The notes below the pieces were generated by a model that was given only the letters and a program-made list of their open reading frames with translations, made no database searches and was not told the DNA's origin. From Hippophae tibetana (Eukaryota > Streptophyta > Magnoliopsida > Rosales > Elaeagnaceae): 64,000 nucleotides of DNA. This document shows positions 37,901 through 51,207 of the stretch, in pieces. Each line of letters begins with the position of its first letter. Position 1 is the first letter of the stretch. The DNA lies in NCBI GenBank assembly GCA_037013495.1, contig CM072810.1, positions 71,098,449 to 71,162,448 on the forward strand. The letters run 5' to 3'. The position numbers were made by a program, and so were the translations under genes.

Positions 37901-40900
37901 GAACCCATCGTCTTTTTCCTACAATTTTTTTTATGAAGAAAAAGATTGATTGAGAGAAGATATAAAGATCAAGACTAAGAGACGGAGATTTAAAAAAGAA
38001 CTATTAAATTAAATAAACACTCGAAAACAACATCAATAAGTCCCTAAAACCCTAACCTTTTGATGCCATACAATAATGATCACTCCCTTTGATGTGTCGA
38101 TTCCAGGCATTCCACCAAGAACCCTTGGAAAAAATTACAAAGCTTGGTAAAAAATATTTTCATTAATTATACTAGATCTTTCTCCTTCAAAAGGTTCTTG
38201 TTTCCTTATATAAGCAACCTTAGTGGGGATATTAAGTTGTGAAATGTACTTAATCAATCCGTTAATAATAAAAGCATAAAAATACTTATGATAAATAAGT
38301 CAAATAAAATTCAACAGTTTAGTATAAACAAAATCGCTAAATATAAAGGCCCATAATTAAATAAAACAAAAATAATTTCTTTCAAAATTAAACATTCCAT
38401 TTGATATTCCAAATCTATCCCTTGTAAAGGATCATGAGAATCTTTTATGATCTTGAGAATATTTTTTGGATATTGAGAACTTTAGAATTTTTTAAACAGA
38501 CTCTTGCTTAGTAACACTATCGCTCTTATGGTGGCATTGAAAAAAACCAAAGACATAAAAATGGAATAGGTGCGACGAAAATTTAAAACTCTCGGTAGGT
38601 GATGTAAATGGTGGAATTTGATTTCAAAAAATAATATTCTTAGGAATCCATGGTCGGATTATGGGAACCTTTACAAACTTTGATTTGATATATTATATTA
38701 AAAGTTTCGACACCCAAGTCAAAAGGAATTGTCGTCTAAAATTGGAACTCTGATTTATCAAATATTCTTTTTTTTAATATTGTAAATAGTAGAATCCATC
38801 TCCTTTTTGCTACAAATTGTTTTATGAAGAAAAAGGATTGATTGAGTGTAGATATAAAGATCAAGACTAAGAGACAGAGATTTAAAAAATAACTATGAAA
38901 TGAAATCAACACATGTAAACAACATCCATAAGTCCCTAAACCGCAACCTTTTGATACCAAAAAATCATGATCACTCCCTTTGATGTGTCGAATCCAGGCA
39001 TTCCATCCAGAACCCTAATAAAGAAAAGTACAAAACTTGGTAAAAAATATTTTCATTAATTATACTATTTCTTCCCCCATCAAAACGTTGTTGTGTTCTT
39101 AGTAGGGATATTTAGTTGTGAAATGTGCTTAATCCATCCATAAATAAAAAAAGCATAAAAAAACTTATGATAAATAAGAAAAATTAAATTCAACAATTCA
39201 GTATAAAAAAAATCGCTAAACATAAAGGCCTATAATTAAATAAAACAAAAATAATTGTTTCCAAAATTAATCCTTCCATTTGATATTCTGAATCTATCCC
39301 TTGTAAGGGATCATGAGAATATTTGTTGTATATTGAGAACTTTAGAAGTTTTTTAAACACACTCATGGTGAGTAACTCCATCGCTCTTATGGTGGCATTG
39401 AAGAAAACCCATAGTAAAAAAAAACGGAATAGGGGCGACGAATATTTTAAACTCTCGGTAGGTGATGTAAACGGTGGAATTTGATTTCAAAAAATAATAT
39501 TGTTAGGAATCCATGTTCTGATTATAGGAACCTTTACATGCTTTGATATGATATATTATATTAAAAGTTTCGACACCCGAGTCAAAAGTAATGATGGTGT
39601 AAAATTGGAACTCTAATTTATCAAATGTTCTTTTTTTTAATATTGTAAACAGTAGAACCCATCATCTTTTTCCTACAATTGTTTTTATGAAGAAAAAAGA
39701 TTGATTGAGAGAAGATATAAAGATCAAGACTAAGAGACAGAGATTTAAAAAAGAACTATGAAATGAAATCAACACATAAAAACAACATCAATAAGTCCCT
39801 AAAACCCCAACCTTTTGATGCCAAAAAATAATGATCACTCCCTTTGTTTTGTCGAATCCAGGCATTCCATCAAGAACCCTCGGAAGAAAAGTACAAAGCT
39901 TGGTAAAAAATATTTTCATTAGTTATACTAGTTCTTCCTCCTTCAAAAGGTTGTTGTTTTCTTATATAAGTAACAAAACCCAACACGTAATGCAACTTAG
40001 TGGGGATATTTAGGTGTGAAATGTGCTTAATCTATTCGTAAATAATAAAACCATAAAAAAACTTATGATAAATAAGACAAATAAAATTCAACAATTTCGT
40101 ATAAACAAAATCGCTAAACAAATGGCCCATAATTAAATAAAACAAAAATAATTGTTTCCAAAATTAATCCTTCTATTTGATATTCCGAATCTATACCTTG
40201 TAAAGGATCATGAGAATATTTTATGATCTTGAGAATATTTTTTGTATATTGAGAACTTTAGAATTTATTTAAATACACTCATAGTGAGTAACTGCATCGC
40301 TGCTATTGTGGCATTGAAAAAAACCGAAAGCAAAAAAAACGCAATGCGTGCGACGAAACTTTTAAAGACTCGGTAGGTGATGTAAACGGTGGAATTTGAT
40401 TTCAAAAAATAATATTCTTAGGAATCCATGCTCTGATTATAGTAAAATTTACATGCTTCGATTTTATATATTATATTAAAGGTTTCGACACCCGAGTCAA
40501 AAGTAATGACGGTGTAAAATTGGAATTCTGATTTGTCAAATGTTCTTTTTTTTTAATATTGTAAACAGTAGAACCCATCGTCTTTTTCATACCATTTTCT
40601 TTATGAAGAAAACAAATTTATTGAGAGTAGATATAAATATCAAGACTAAGAGATGGAGATTTAAAAAAGAACTAGGAAATGAAATCCACAGACGAAAACA
40701 ACATCATTAATTCCCTAAAAAACTATCCTTTTGATGCCAAAAAATAATGATCACTCCCTTTGATGTATCGAATCCAAGCATTCCATCAAGAACCCTTGGA
40801 AGAAAAGTACAAAGCTTGGTAAAAAATATTTTCATTAATTATACAAGTTCTTTCTCCTTCAAAAGGTTGTTGTTTTCTTATATAAGCAACAAAACCCTAC

Positions 40901-43900
40901 ACGTAATGCAACCTTATTGGGGATATTTTGTTGTGAAATGTGCTTAATCAATCCGTAAATAATAAAAGCATAAACATAATTATGAAAAATAAGACAAATT
41001 AAATTCCATAATTCAGTAGAAACAAAATCCCAAAACATAAGAGGCCCATAATTAAATAAAACCAAAATAATTGCTTCCAAAATTAATCCTTCCATTTGAT
41101 ATTCCGAATCTATACCTTGTAAAGGATCATGAGAATATTTTATGATCTTGAGAATATTTGTTGGATATTGAGACCTTTAGAATTTTTTAAAGACACTTTT
41201 GGTGAGTAACTCCATCGTTCTTACGGTGGCATTGAAAAAAACCGAAAGCAAAAAAAACGCAATACGTGCGATGAAAATTTTAAACACTCGGTAGGTGATG
41301 TAAACGGTGGAATTTGTTTCAAAAAATAATATTCTTAGGAATCCATGCTCTGATTATAGGAAAATTTACATGCTTCGATTTGATGTATTATATTAAACGT
41401 TTCGACACCCGAGTCAAAAGTAATGACAGTGTAAAATTGGAATTCTGATTTGTCAAATGTTCTTTTTTTTAATATTGTAAACAGTAGAACCCATCTTCTT
41501 TTTCATACCATTTTATTTATGAAGAACAAAGATTGATTGAGAGTAGATATAAATATCAAGACTAAGAGATGGAGATTTAAAAAAGAATTAGGAATTGAAA
41601 TCCACAGACGAAAACAACATCATTAATTCCCTAAAACACTATCCTTTTGATGCCAAAAAATAATGATCACTCCCTTTGATGTGTCGAATCCAAGCATTCC
41701 ATCAAGAACCCTTGGAAGAAAAGTACAAAGCTTGGTAAAAAAATATTTTCATTAATTATACAAGTTCTTTCTCCTTCAAAAAGTTGTTGTTTTCTTATAT
41801 AAGCAACAAAACCCTTCACGTAATGCAACCTTAGTGGGGATATTTTGTTGTGAAATGTGCTTAATCAATCCGTAAATAATAAAAGCATAAACATACTTAT
41901 GATAAATAAGACAAATTAAATTCCATAATTCAGTAGAAACAAAATCGCAAAACATAAGCGGCCCATAATTAAATAAAAAAAATAATTGCTTCCAAAATTA
42001 ATCCTTCCATTTGATATTCCGAATCTATACCTTGTAAAGGATCATGAGAATATTTTATGATCTTGAGAATATTTGTTGGATATTGAGACCTTTAGAATTT
42101 TTTTAAAACACTCTTGGTGAGTAACTCCATCGCTCTTACGGTGGGATTGAAAAAAACCGAAAGCAAAAAAAACGCAATACGTGCGACGAAAATTTTAAAC
42201 ACTCGGTAGGTGATGTAAACGGTGTAATTTGGTTTCAAAAAATAATATTCTTAGGAATCCATGCTGTGATTATAGGAAAATTTACAAGTTTCGATTTGAT
42301 ATATTATATTAAAAGTTTCGACACCCGAGTCAAAAGTAATAACCGTGTAAAATTGGGACTCTCATTTATCAAATGTTCTTTTTTTTTACTATTGTAAACA
42401 GTAGAATCCATTTTCTTTTTCATACCATTTTCTTTATGAAGAACAAAGATTGATTGAGAGTAGATATAAATATCAAGACTAAGAGATGGAGATTTAAAAA
42501 AGAATTAGGAAATGAAATCCACAGACGAAAACAACATCATTAATTCCCTAAAACACTATCCTTTTGATGCCAAAAAATAATGATCACTCCCTTTGATGTG
42601 TCGAATCCAAGCATTCCATCAAGAACCCTTGGAAGAAAAGTACAAAGCTTGGTAAAAAAATATTTTCATTAATTATACAAGTTCTTTCTCCTTCAAAAAG
42701 TTGTTGTTTTCTTATATAAGCAACAAAACCCTTCACGTAATGCAACCTTAGTGGGGATATTTTGTTGTGAAATGTGTTTAATCAATCCGTAAATAATAAA
42801 AGCATAAACATACTTATGATAAATAAGACAAATTAAATTCCATAATTCAGTAGAAACAAAATCGCAAAACATAAGAGGCCCATAATTAAATAAAAAAAAT
42901 AATTGCTTCCAAAATTAATCCTTCCATTTGATATTCCGAATCTATACCTTGTAAAGGATCATGAGAATATTTTATGATCTTGAGAATATTTGTTGGATAT
43001 TGAGACCTTTAGAATTTTTTTAAAACACTCTTGGTGAGTAACTCCATCGCTCTTACGGTGGGATTGAAAAAAACCGAAAGCAAAAAAAACGCAATACGTG
43101 CGACGAAAATTTTAAACTCTCAGTAGGTGATGTAAACCGTGTAATTTGGTTTCAAAAAATAATAGTCTTAGGAATACATGCTGTGATTATAGGAACCTTT
43201 ACAAGTTTCGATATGATATATTATATTAAAAGTTTCGACACCCGATTGAAAAGTAATAACCGTGTAAAATTGGGACTCTCATTTATCAAATGTTCTTTTT
43301 TTTTACTATTGTAAACAGTAGAATCCATTTTCTTTTTCATACCATTTTCTTTATGAAGAACAAAGATTGATTGAGAGTAGATATAAATATCAAGACTAAG
43401 AGATGGAGATTTAAAAAAGAACTAGGAAATGAAATCCACAGACGAAAACAACATCATTAATTCCCTAAAACACTATTCTTTTGATGCCAAAAAATAATGA
43501 TCACTCCCTTTGATGTGTCGAATCCAAGCATTCCATCAAGAACCCTTGGAAGAAAAGTACAAAGCTTGGTAAAAAAATATTTTCATTAATTATACAAGTT
43601 CTTTCTCCTTCAAAAAGTTGTTGTTTTCTTATATAAGCAACAAAACCCTACACGTAATGCAACCTTAGTGAGGATATTTTGTTGTGAAATGTGCTTAATC
43701 AATCCGTAAATAATAAAAGCATAAACATACTTATGATAAATAAGACAAATTGAATTCCATAATTCAGTAGAAACAAAATCGCAAAACATAAGAGGCCCAT
43801 AATTAAATAAAAAAAATAATTGCTTCCAAAATTAATCCTTCCATTTGATATTCCGAATCTATACCTTGTAAAGGATCATGAGAATATTTTATGATCTTGA

Positions 43901-45305
43901 GAATATTTGTTGCATATTGAGACCTTTAGAATTTGTTTAAAACACTCTTGGTTTGTAACTCCATCGCTCTTACGGTGGGATTGAAAAAAACCGAAAGCAA
44001 AAAAAACGCAATACGTGCGACGAAAATTTTAAACTCTCAGTAGGTGATGTAAACGGTGTAATTTGGTTTCAAAAAATAATAGTCTTATGAATCCATGCTG
44101 TGATTATAGGAACCTTTACAAGTTTCGATATGATATATTATATTAAAAGTTTCGACACCCGATTGAAAAGTAATAACCGTGTAAAATTGGGACTCTCATT
44201 TATCAAATGTTCTTTTTTTTTACTATTGTAAACAGTAGAATCCATCTTCTTTTTCATACCTTTTTCTTTATGAAGAACAAAGATTGATTGAGAGTAGATA
44301 TAAATATCAAGACTAAGAGATGGAGATTTAAAAAAGAACTAGGAAATGAAATCCACAGACGAAAACAACATCATTAATTCCCTAAAACACTATCCTTTTG
44401 ATGCCAAAAAATAATGATCACTCCCTTTGATGTGTCGAATCCAAGCATTCCATCAAGAACCCTTGGAAGAAAAGTACAAAGCTTGGTAAAAAATATTTTC
44501 ATTAATTATACAAGTTCTTTCTCCTTCTAAAGGTTGTTCTTTTCTTATATAAGCAACAAAACCCTACACGTAATGCAACCTTAGTGAGGATATTTTGTTG
44601 TGAAATGTGCTTAATCAATCCGTAAATAATAAAAGCGTAAACATACTTATGATAAATAAGACAAATTGAATTCCATAATTCAGTAGAAACAAAATCGCAA
44701 AACATAAGAGGCCCATAATTAAATAAAACAAAAATAATTGCTTCCAAAATTAATCCTTCCATTTGATATTCCAAATCTACCCCTTGTGAAGGATCATGAG
44801 AATATTTGTATGATCTATAGAATATTTGTTGCATATTGATAACTTTAGAATTTTTTTAAACACACTCTTGGTTTGTAACTCAATCGCTCTTATGATGGCA
44901 TTTAAAAAACCGGAAGCAACAAAAAATGGAATAGGTGCGACGAAAATTTTAAACTCTCAGTTCATGATGTAAATGGTGGAATTTGGTTTCAAAAATAATA
45001 TTCTTAGGGATCAATGCTCTGATTATAGAAATATTTACAAGCTACGATTTGATATATTATATTAATAGTTTCGATACCCGAGTCAGAAGTACTAGTCGTG
45101 TAAAATTGGAACTCTGATTTGTCAAATGTTCTTTTATTTATACTGTAAATAGTAGAACCCATCATCTTTCTCTTACAATTGTTTTTATGAAGAAAAAAGA
45201 TTGATTGAGCGTAGAAATAAAGATCATTACAAAAAGACAAAGATTTAAAAAAGAACTACGAAATTAAATCCATACACGAAAACAAGATCAATAAGTCCCA
45301 AAAAC
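34940..45305. repeat. Satellite block II
   Basis: Continuation of the satellite in the same orientation. Anchors are near 34961, 35829, 36690, 37570, 38455, 39321, 40238, 41157, 42072, 42989, 43906 and 44824. The first five or six copies are short (about 860-895 bp) and divergent, with several small deletions. The later ones are 915-918 bp. Most carry 'gaggcccat'-type variants rather than the 'aaagtcccat' type dominant in block I. The last copy is interrupted by the CACTA element after 45305. No gene seen. Confidence 0.95.
41157..44823. repeat. Homogenised run of four 915-918-bp monomers
   Basis: Copies starting at 41157, 42072, 42989 and 43906 share 'aacaacatcattaattccctaaaacactat', split here only by rare changes, and 'aataaaaaaaataattgcttcc'. 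They are much more alike than the copies to their left. This is a second, independent homogenised patch of the array. Confidence 0.75.
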
Positions 45306-45334
45306 CACTACTACAAAAAAGGGTATATAAGTCG
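45306..45334 (+). repeat. CACTA left terminal inverted repeat
   Basis: CACTACTACAAAAAAGGG followed by TATATAAGTCG. It pairs with 62116-62144 at 23 of 29 positions (mismatches at positions 3, 11, 15, 16, 19 and 23). Confidence 0.9.
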
Positions 45335-45460
45335 ATATGTAAAGTCGGTTTTTGGAAAAAACCTACTTTTAATGAATTTAAAGTCGGTTGTCCACGTCAA
45401 CCGACGCTATCCACGTGACGTAGCGTCGGTTATCCACGTTAACCGATGCTATCCACATAA
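45332..45460. repeat. CACTA left subterminal repeats
   Basis: Several AGTCGGTT / AACCGAC motifs arranged as inverted pairs around 'tccacgt' centres, for example GTCGGTT-gtccacgt-CAACCGAC, then GTCGGTT-atccacgtt-AACCGAT. In En/Spm such subterminal motifs are bound by the TNPA-type protein. That function is inferred here. Confidence 0.75.
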
Positions 45461-46608
45461 TATATGCCTCTCGTCTCATTTTGTACACAGATTTCCAGTT
45501 TTCTTCCTCTCTCCTTTTCCTCACTCAAAACCATTTTCTCCCAAAATCTTAACCGTGCGCCACCTTCGTTCTAAATTTCAGGCCACCTCCAACCACCATT
45601 TGAATGTCCGTTTGTAAGTTATATTTCTCGTCTCACATTATCTATCAAATCTTCTTTGTTTTAGCAAAATATTAAAATCTGTTTATGGGTATTTTCTGTT
45701 ATTACTTAGCCAAAATCAATCCGAATCTGTGCTAATTTTATCAGCGTGTAAATGTAATTCGTTAATTAGGAATAGCGAATTTTTATTCGTTAATTAAAAA
45801 CCTAACATCTCGATTTGGGTTTTGCTTGGGCAGTTTCTTTGTGTGGTTTGTACACCTTTAATTAGTTAAGCAGTTAATTAAGGTTTGACAAAATTCAATT
45901 CATATTCACAATCACAGAAGAAAAACCTCTTGCATTTTTACATTAAAGAACTTGAATTAACTACTTCAAATGTATTATATATGTTTTGGTTTTATATCCT
46001 ACACGTGCGGTTCCACAAGTACTTTTGTTAAAAGTTCATTCAAAGAGCACTTATGTAAATATATATCAACTTAAGATACATTTACAATTTAGATTGCTGA
46101 AAAACAAAAGTAAGTCAATAATCTGCTACTTTATTTGACCACACCTAAAAAATATGTTTGACTTAGTTTATGCAGAATGCATGCAGCTAGCTTATTATTC
46201 GATCAATTTTTTTTATATTTTGTATAAATTTTTGATTTAGTTATGTTTTTTTGTTTGCTTGTAATAATAATGTTTGACTTATTAATTGTATGTATTCAAT
46301 AAAATCTGAAATGTTCTATGGGTTTGCATGGATAAATTTATTTATACGTATAATTAATATTACTTTGTAATTATGATATAGTAACATGCTTAGAAATTAG
46401 AATGAACCGCTTGATTGGTTTTTATATATATATATTCATGAAACATAGTTGCTTATTTTTTAATTTGTATATAAATGGTTTTGTAAAATGAGTAAAATGA
46501 TAACTATTTTGCATTACGTATGTTTTGATATATATTCTAATAATTAGGAAATTTATATATAATAATACATAATTAAGTAATATGTTTAATTAATGTCATT
46601 AATAGAAA
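45461..46608 (+). other. CACTA 5' leader region, no gene seen
   Basis: AT-rich, about 1.15 kb, between the left subterminal repeats and the transposase start. A short open frame at 45372-45617 overlaps the subterminal repeats and has no recognisable domain. A promoter or a 5' untranslated exon and intron would be expected here, but I cannot place them. Confidence 0.5.
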
Positions 46609-46713
46609 ATGGACAAATCTTGGATGTCAAAGTGTAGAATTGAGCAAGACTATATTTCTGGAGTTGAAAGTTTCATGCAATTTGCTTGAAGAACTAGTAA
46701 TACTGGAAGTAGT

Positions 46714-47886
46714 ATGATTCGATGCCCATGCGTTAAATGTAAAAATGAGCGATTTCATGAATTTGATGAGGTTAAGTATCACCTTATCCGTAATGGTATT
46801 CTATTGAGCTATAAATGTTGGTATTATCATGGAGAAAATATTGATAATACTCATGGAGAAAAGTATAATAAGAATGTGGGTGGATTACATACATCATATC
46901 ATAATGTACAGACAAAAAATATGTTTCGTGGTGTTGAAGATGAATTACGCAAAGATGATCCCAAAACCTTTAATAAACTTATAGAAGATGCCGAAAAACT
47001 GTTGTATCCAAAATGCAAAAAATACACTAAGATGTCAGGATTGGTTCATTTGTACAATGTCAAGGAAAAACATAGTTTTTCTGAGGGTATTGAATTGCCA
47101 TCTTCAATGTATGAAGTGAAGAAATCTCTTAGTCGATTTGGCATGGAATATCATAAGATTCACGCTTGTCCTAATGATTGCATTCTTTATAGAAAAGAAT
47201 ATGAGACATTACATGATTGTCCTATGTGTAAAGAATCGAGATGGAAGTATGGTACAAATGAGAGTACAAAACATAAGAAAGGCGTGCCTACAAAGGTTCT
47301 TTGGTACTTTCCTCCGATCCCTCGCTTTCAAAGGTTGTGCAATAGTAAATATACATCAAAGATGTTGACTTGGCATTCAGATAATCGATCTGATGATGGG
47401 GTGCTACGTCATCCTTGTGATTCTCCAAATTGGAAAGTAGTAGATAATTTATCTCCTCATTTTTCATCTGATCCGTGCAATCTGCGTCTTGCCATTACTG
47501 CTGATGGAATTAATCCACATAGTTCCCTCAGTAGTAGATATAGTTGTTGGCGAGTAATTATTGTAACATACAACCTTCCTCCCTGGTTGTGTATGAAAAG
47601 AAAATTCATGATGTTAACATTATTGATCTCAGGACAGAAACAACCCGGTGTTGATATTGATGTATATTTGCAGCCTCTGATAGATGATTTAAAGACATTG
47701 TGGAATGATGGTGTAAATGTTTACGATGCATATAAAGAAGAATACTTTAACTTGAAGGGGGTCGTTTTATGGACAATTAATGATTTTCCTACCTATGGAA
47801 ACTTATCAGGACATGCAACAAAAGGTTACAAGGGATGTCCTATATGTAGTGATGGAACTTCTGCAAAGTATCTTGTTCACGGATGA
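46714..47886 (+). pseudogene. TNPD N-terminal and catalytic segment
   Basis: Longest uninterrupted part, 390 codons, ending at a TGA after KYLVHG. The frame continues after the stop as KMSYRRHRRFLPSRH, so the TGA most likely replaced an Arg codon. It contains paired cysteines (CPCVKC, and HACPNDC...CPMCK) of a zinc-binding type and the ADG region near 47500, which holds a candidate catalytic Asp. Confidence 0.85.
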
Positions 47887-48333
47887 AAGATGTCTTATAG
47901 AAGACATAGGAGATTTTTGCCATCTAGACACAAGTTTAGATACCAAAAGAAACCGTTCGATGGTGAAGAAGATCATGATCATGGAACTCGACCTTTGCGA
48001 GGTATTGAGATATTAAGGCAATTGAATGGGATGACATTCAAACGATATGGAAAGATGAAAAAAAACTCACCAAGGTAGAGAAACGAAGGAGGTGAACTAA
48101 TGAAATTGGTGAAAATGAAAAAGATTTTGAACCGAATGGTTGTTGGAAAAAAATAAATATTTTGGGAATTGCCTTATTGGAAAGACCTACACATTCGTCA
48201 CATCTTAGATGTCATGCACATTGAGAAGAAGGTATGTGACAACTTGATTGTCACTTTACTTAATATACCTGGAAAAACAAAGGGTGGCATTAAATCAAGA
48301 TTGGATTTAAAGAAACTAGGCATACGACCTTAA

Positions 48334-49107
48334 TTGGAACCAAGGGTGGAAAATGATAAGAATCGAACATACTTGCCACCAGCATCATATACAATGTCAA
48401 CAAAAGAGAAGGACGTGTTTTGTAAATGTTTGGAAGGTGTGAAAGTTCCTGATGGTTACTTATCCAACTTACGAAATTTTGTGTCTATCACCGATAAGAG
48501 ACTGTATGGATTGAAATCACATGACTATCATATCTTAATGCAACAGTTATTACCAGTTGCTATTAGATCAATTCTTCCAAAACATGTTCGAATATCAATA
48601 ATTCGGCTTTGTTCATTCTTCAATACAGTATGCAAGAAATCTATATCAATTGGCGAGTTAAATTCTTTAGAGAAAGAAATTGTAGAAACTTTGTGTCTAG
48701 TTGAAAAATATTTTCCTCCTTCTTTCTTCGATATAATGATTCACTTATGTGTTCATTTAGTTCGAGAGGTTCAATTATGTGGTCCTACTTACTTATTGTG
48801 GATGTATCCTTTTGAGAGATATATGCAAGTCCTTAAAGGATATGTAAATAATAGATATCGACCTGAAGGATGCATGGTGGAATGCTACATTGCTGAAGAG
48901 GCCATTGAGTTTTGTTCTGAATACTTTAGTGGTTGCACTGAAATTGGGAATCCTACACACAAGTTGTTCTTAGAACGTCACATGATCGAAGTAGGTAACC
49001 CTATACTTGGTGGAAGTAAGAAATTATTTATTGATCGCACTCGATGGGAAAAAGCACACCGAATCATTTTGGTAAATAATAACGAGGCACAACCGTACAT
49101 AGAGTAA
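48334..49107 (+). pseudogene. TNPD DUF4218 segment
   Basis: 257 codons in the same frame as the upstream segments. The preceding stretch 48140-48330 reads ELPYWKDLHIRHLLDVMHIEKKVCDN, matching the family, and is separated by a TAA at 48331-48333 where Gln is likely. The exon ends near 49104 with a GTAAGTG donor. Confidence 0.85.
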
Positions 49108-49390
49108 GTGATGTTCATTGTTTCATCTTTTATTTAACTATTAATGATGATATATAACTTAATATATATTTAATAACATTACAGGATGCATTTAAACTTA
49201 TTGAAGATCGATCCTTGTTATAAAAAAAGGAGGAGAAAAATGGTTGTATGATGAACATAAGCGAGAGCTTATTAATTGGTTTCGCAACCACGTAAGTGTC
49301 ACAAACAAAAAATCATGCATGTATCTTCCTATATATATTCAATGTTTTAAAACTTTGCTCTAAACACATTTCGTGTTTTTGTATACATAG

Positions 49391-50064
49391 ATTCGAGATG
49401 AACTCAAGAAACCCAATCATAAAATATCAGAAAGTTTACAATGGATTGCACATGGCCCAAAATTCGATGTCAAATCATTTCATAGTTTCACAATATATGG
49501 ATCGAGGTTTACGACTCAAGCTAGGGACAATGTCCGAGTAAATCAAAATAGTGGGGTGAAGATGGTTGCACAAACTATGCAATTTGCCAGTTCAAAAGAT
49601 GTTAATCCTGTACTTTCTCATAGAACATATTATGGTATAATACAAGATATTTGGGAATTGGATTATGTGGTCTTCCATGAGACAGTATGCTTGTGTGATT
49701 AGGTCAAAGATGTTATCAATGTTGGATATAAAATAGATGATTTTGGATTTACCCTTGTAAATTTATCCAGAATAAGTCACACAGATGATCCTTTCACGTT
49801 AGCACTTCATGCAAAGCAAGTATTTTACGTGAGCGATCAAATTGTTCCAATATGGTTTGTTGTGCTAACGCCTCCACAAAAAGAGTTTTACCATTGTGAT
49901 GTTGTAGAAGATGATGACTCTATGCTTGATACATTAACCAATATTAGTAATTTCTCAAATAAATTGCCTAATGTACTGATGATCTAATTGATGATGATGA
50001 TTCTTCGACATGGACTCGTAGTGATTGTGAAGGAATATATGTATACGATCAACAACCTAATTAA
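49391..50064 (+). pseudogene. TNPD DUF4216 exon
   Basis: After an acceptor at 49390 (catag) the exon reads IRDELKKPNHKISESLQWIA, then FHSFTIYGSRFTTQARDN, YYGIIQDIWELDYVVFHETVCLCD, a TAG at 49700, and VKDVINVGYKIDDFGFTLVN. The preceding short exon, 49186-49291, gives YDEHKRELINWFRNH. The final acidic tail (DDDDSSTWTRSDCEGIYVYDQQPN) is in the +1 frame and ends with TAA at 50062. Confidence 0.8.
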
Positions 50065-50164
50065 ACACAATGTATGTTCTATATTGTTGTAATAACTCTT
50101 GTATATATGTGTGTTCCTAAAATTGTCAATTAATTTATATTTCTCCACTTTTTGCAGATATTTC

Positions 50165-50676
50165 ATGGATATTCAGCTTGTAGATCCAAATGATCCATTG
50201 GGGTATTTGAAAAGAAGGGGTTAGGCGAATATACATGATGATCCACTTAACCCAGATGATAGAATACCCATTATATTTGATGCTACTGGTAATCCACTAG
50301 GGGAAAATGGTCAACAATTGAAATCTTCTATTGGTCGACTGGAAAAGTCCAGTATACCAATCAATATAAATCATTGGTCTGAGGTTACCGATGTTGAAAA
50401 GTTCAAAATATGGATAACCATTTATGTAAGTCTCTTATATTTTATAATCAATATATATATTATATTAGGTGTATTATATCTAATCTTTTGTACTGTGTTT
50501 TTACAGAATCGTTACAAAGTCGATGACAATTGGCAGGGCAAGTGTTATAAGATTGCAAATAAGGCGTGGAATGAATACAAGACTTCTAGATTGGCGAAGA
50601 ATTATGTGTTTCCATATTTGGAAACACTTGATGAGAATGTGATATACAAAATCCTTGAAGGACACCCTTGGATTAT
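50165..50676 (+). pseudogene. Second CACTA gene, exons before the nested insertion
   Basis: ATG at 50165 soon after a splice acceptor (tttttgcag). It reads MDIQLVDPNDPLGYLKRRG, a TAG at 50222, then DDPLNPDDRIPIIFDATGNP, a phrase usual in these CACTA proteins. An intron lies at 50426-50506. The exon then runs NRYKVDDNWQGKCYKIANKA to GHPWI, where the retroelement enters at 50677 after the target duplication ATTAT (50672-50676). Confidence 0.8.
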
Positions 50677-51041
50677 TGATGAGTGCTCAAAAAGCACTAA
50701 AATAACCATGATTTTATGCACATTAATTGATTAAAAATATATATATTTATATGTTTTATCATATATTTATATAAATTTGTCTTTTTCGGAATCACGGGTA
50801 TTTTTATTGTTTTTCAGGTATTTTGGCTTAAAAACGCAACTTAAAAACTCAAAGAGGAATACTGGAAGCAATACATCACAAATATATTAATAAATAAATG
50901 CGGAAAGGTCGACAAATATGGAAAAATTGGACAAAATGGGTCAAAAAGGTCAAAAATGTCAAAAAGGAGAAAAACGCGCCGCCTTGCCGCCCGGCCGCCG
51001 CGCCCCAGCGCCCAGCACCGCCCCAAGCAGCAGCGCGCGGC

Positions 51042-51175
51042 ACTGTTCATCCGCGGTTACTGTTCATCAGACTCGGCACTGTTCATACCCCGGTACTGTT
51101 CATCAGACTCGGCACTGTTCATCCGCGGGTACTGTTCATCCGCGGGTACTGTTCATCCGACTCGGCACTGTTCAT
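51042..51175 (+). repeat. Eight copies of ACTGTTCAT in the LTR
   Basis: ACTGTTCAT recurs eight times, separated by short GC-rich spacers (ccgcgggt, cagactcggc, accccggt). It is mirrored at 56883-57016 in the other LTR. The larger element has one copy in one LTR and none in the other, so the array is an expansion in this subfamily. It lies just upstream of the TGACGTCA pair and TATA box. Confidence 0.85.
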
Positions 51176-51207
51176 ACCCGGTACTGTGCAGCCGCCCCAT
51201 GTCATGC

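Larger units (their letters stand above)
46609..50064 (+). pseudogene. TNPD-type CACTA transposase, decayed
   Basis: The start is taken as the ATG at 46609 because MDKSWM...GVESFMQFA followed by IRCPCVKCKN is the classical N-terminal transposase-associated domain. The main Transposase_21 region follows (KGVPTKVLWYFP, LRLAITADGINPH, YNLPPWLCMK, DIDVYLQPLIDDLKTLW, GYKGCPICSDGT). A DUF4218 region lies at 48334-49107 (LMQQLLPVAIR, PPSFFDIMIHLCVHLVRE, YPFERYMQVLKGYV, RPEGCMVECY). After introns comes a DUF4216 exon at 49391-50064. In-frame stops lie at 46687 (TGA), 47884 (TGA), 48076 (TAG), 48331 (TAA) and 49700 (TAG, at a usual Trp). There are frameshifts near 48080-48160, in an A-run near 49220-49240, and near 49975. 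It would have cut the element at its termini when intact. Confidence 0.9.

Noticed and set aside
45372..45617. 81-codon open frame at the left end of the CACTA element
   Set aside because: It overlaps the subterminal repeats and low-complexity T/C-rich sequence, and no domain is visible.
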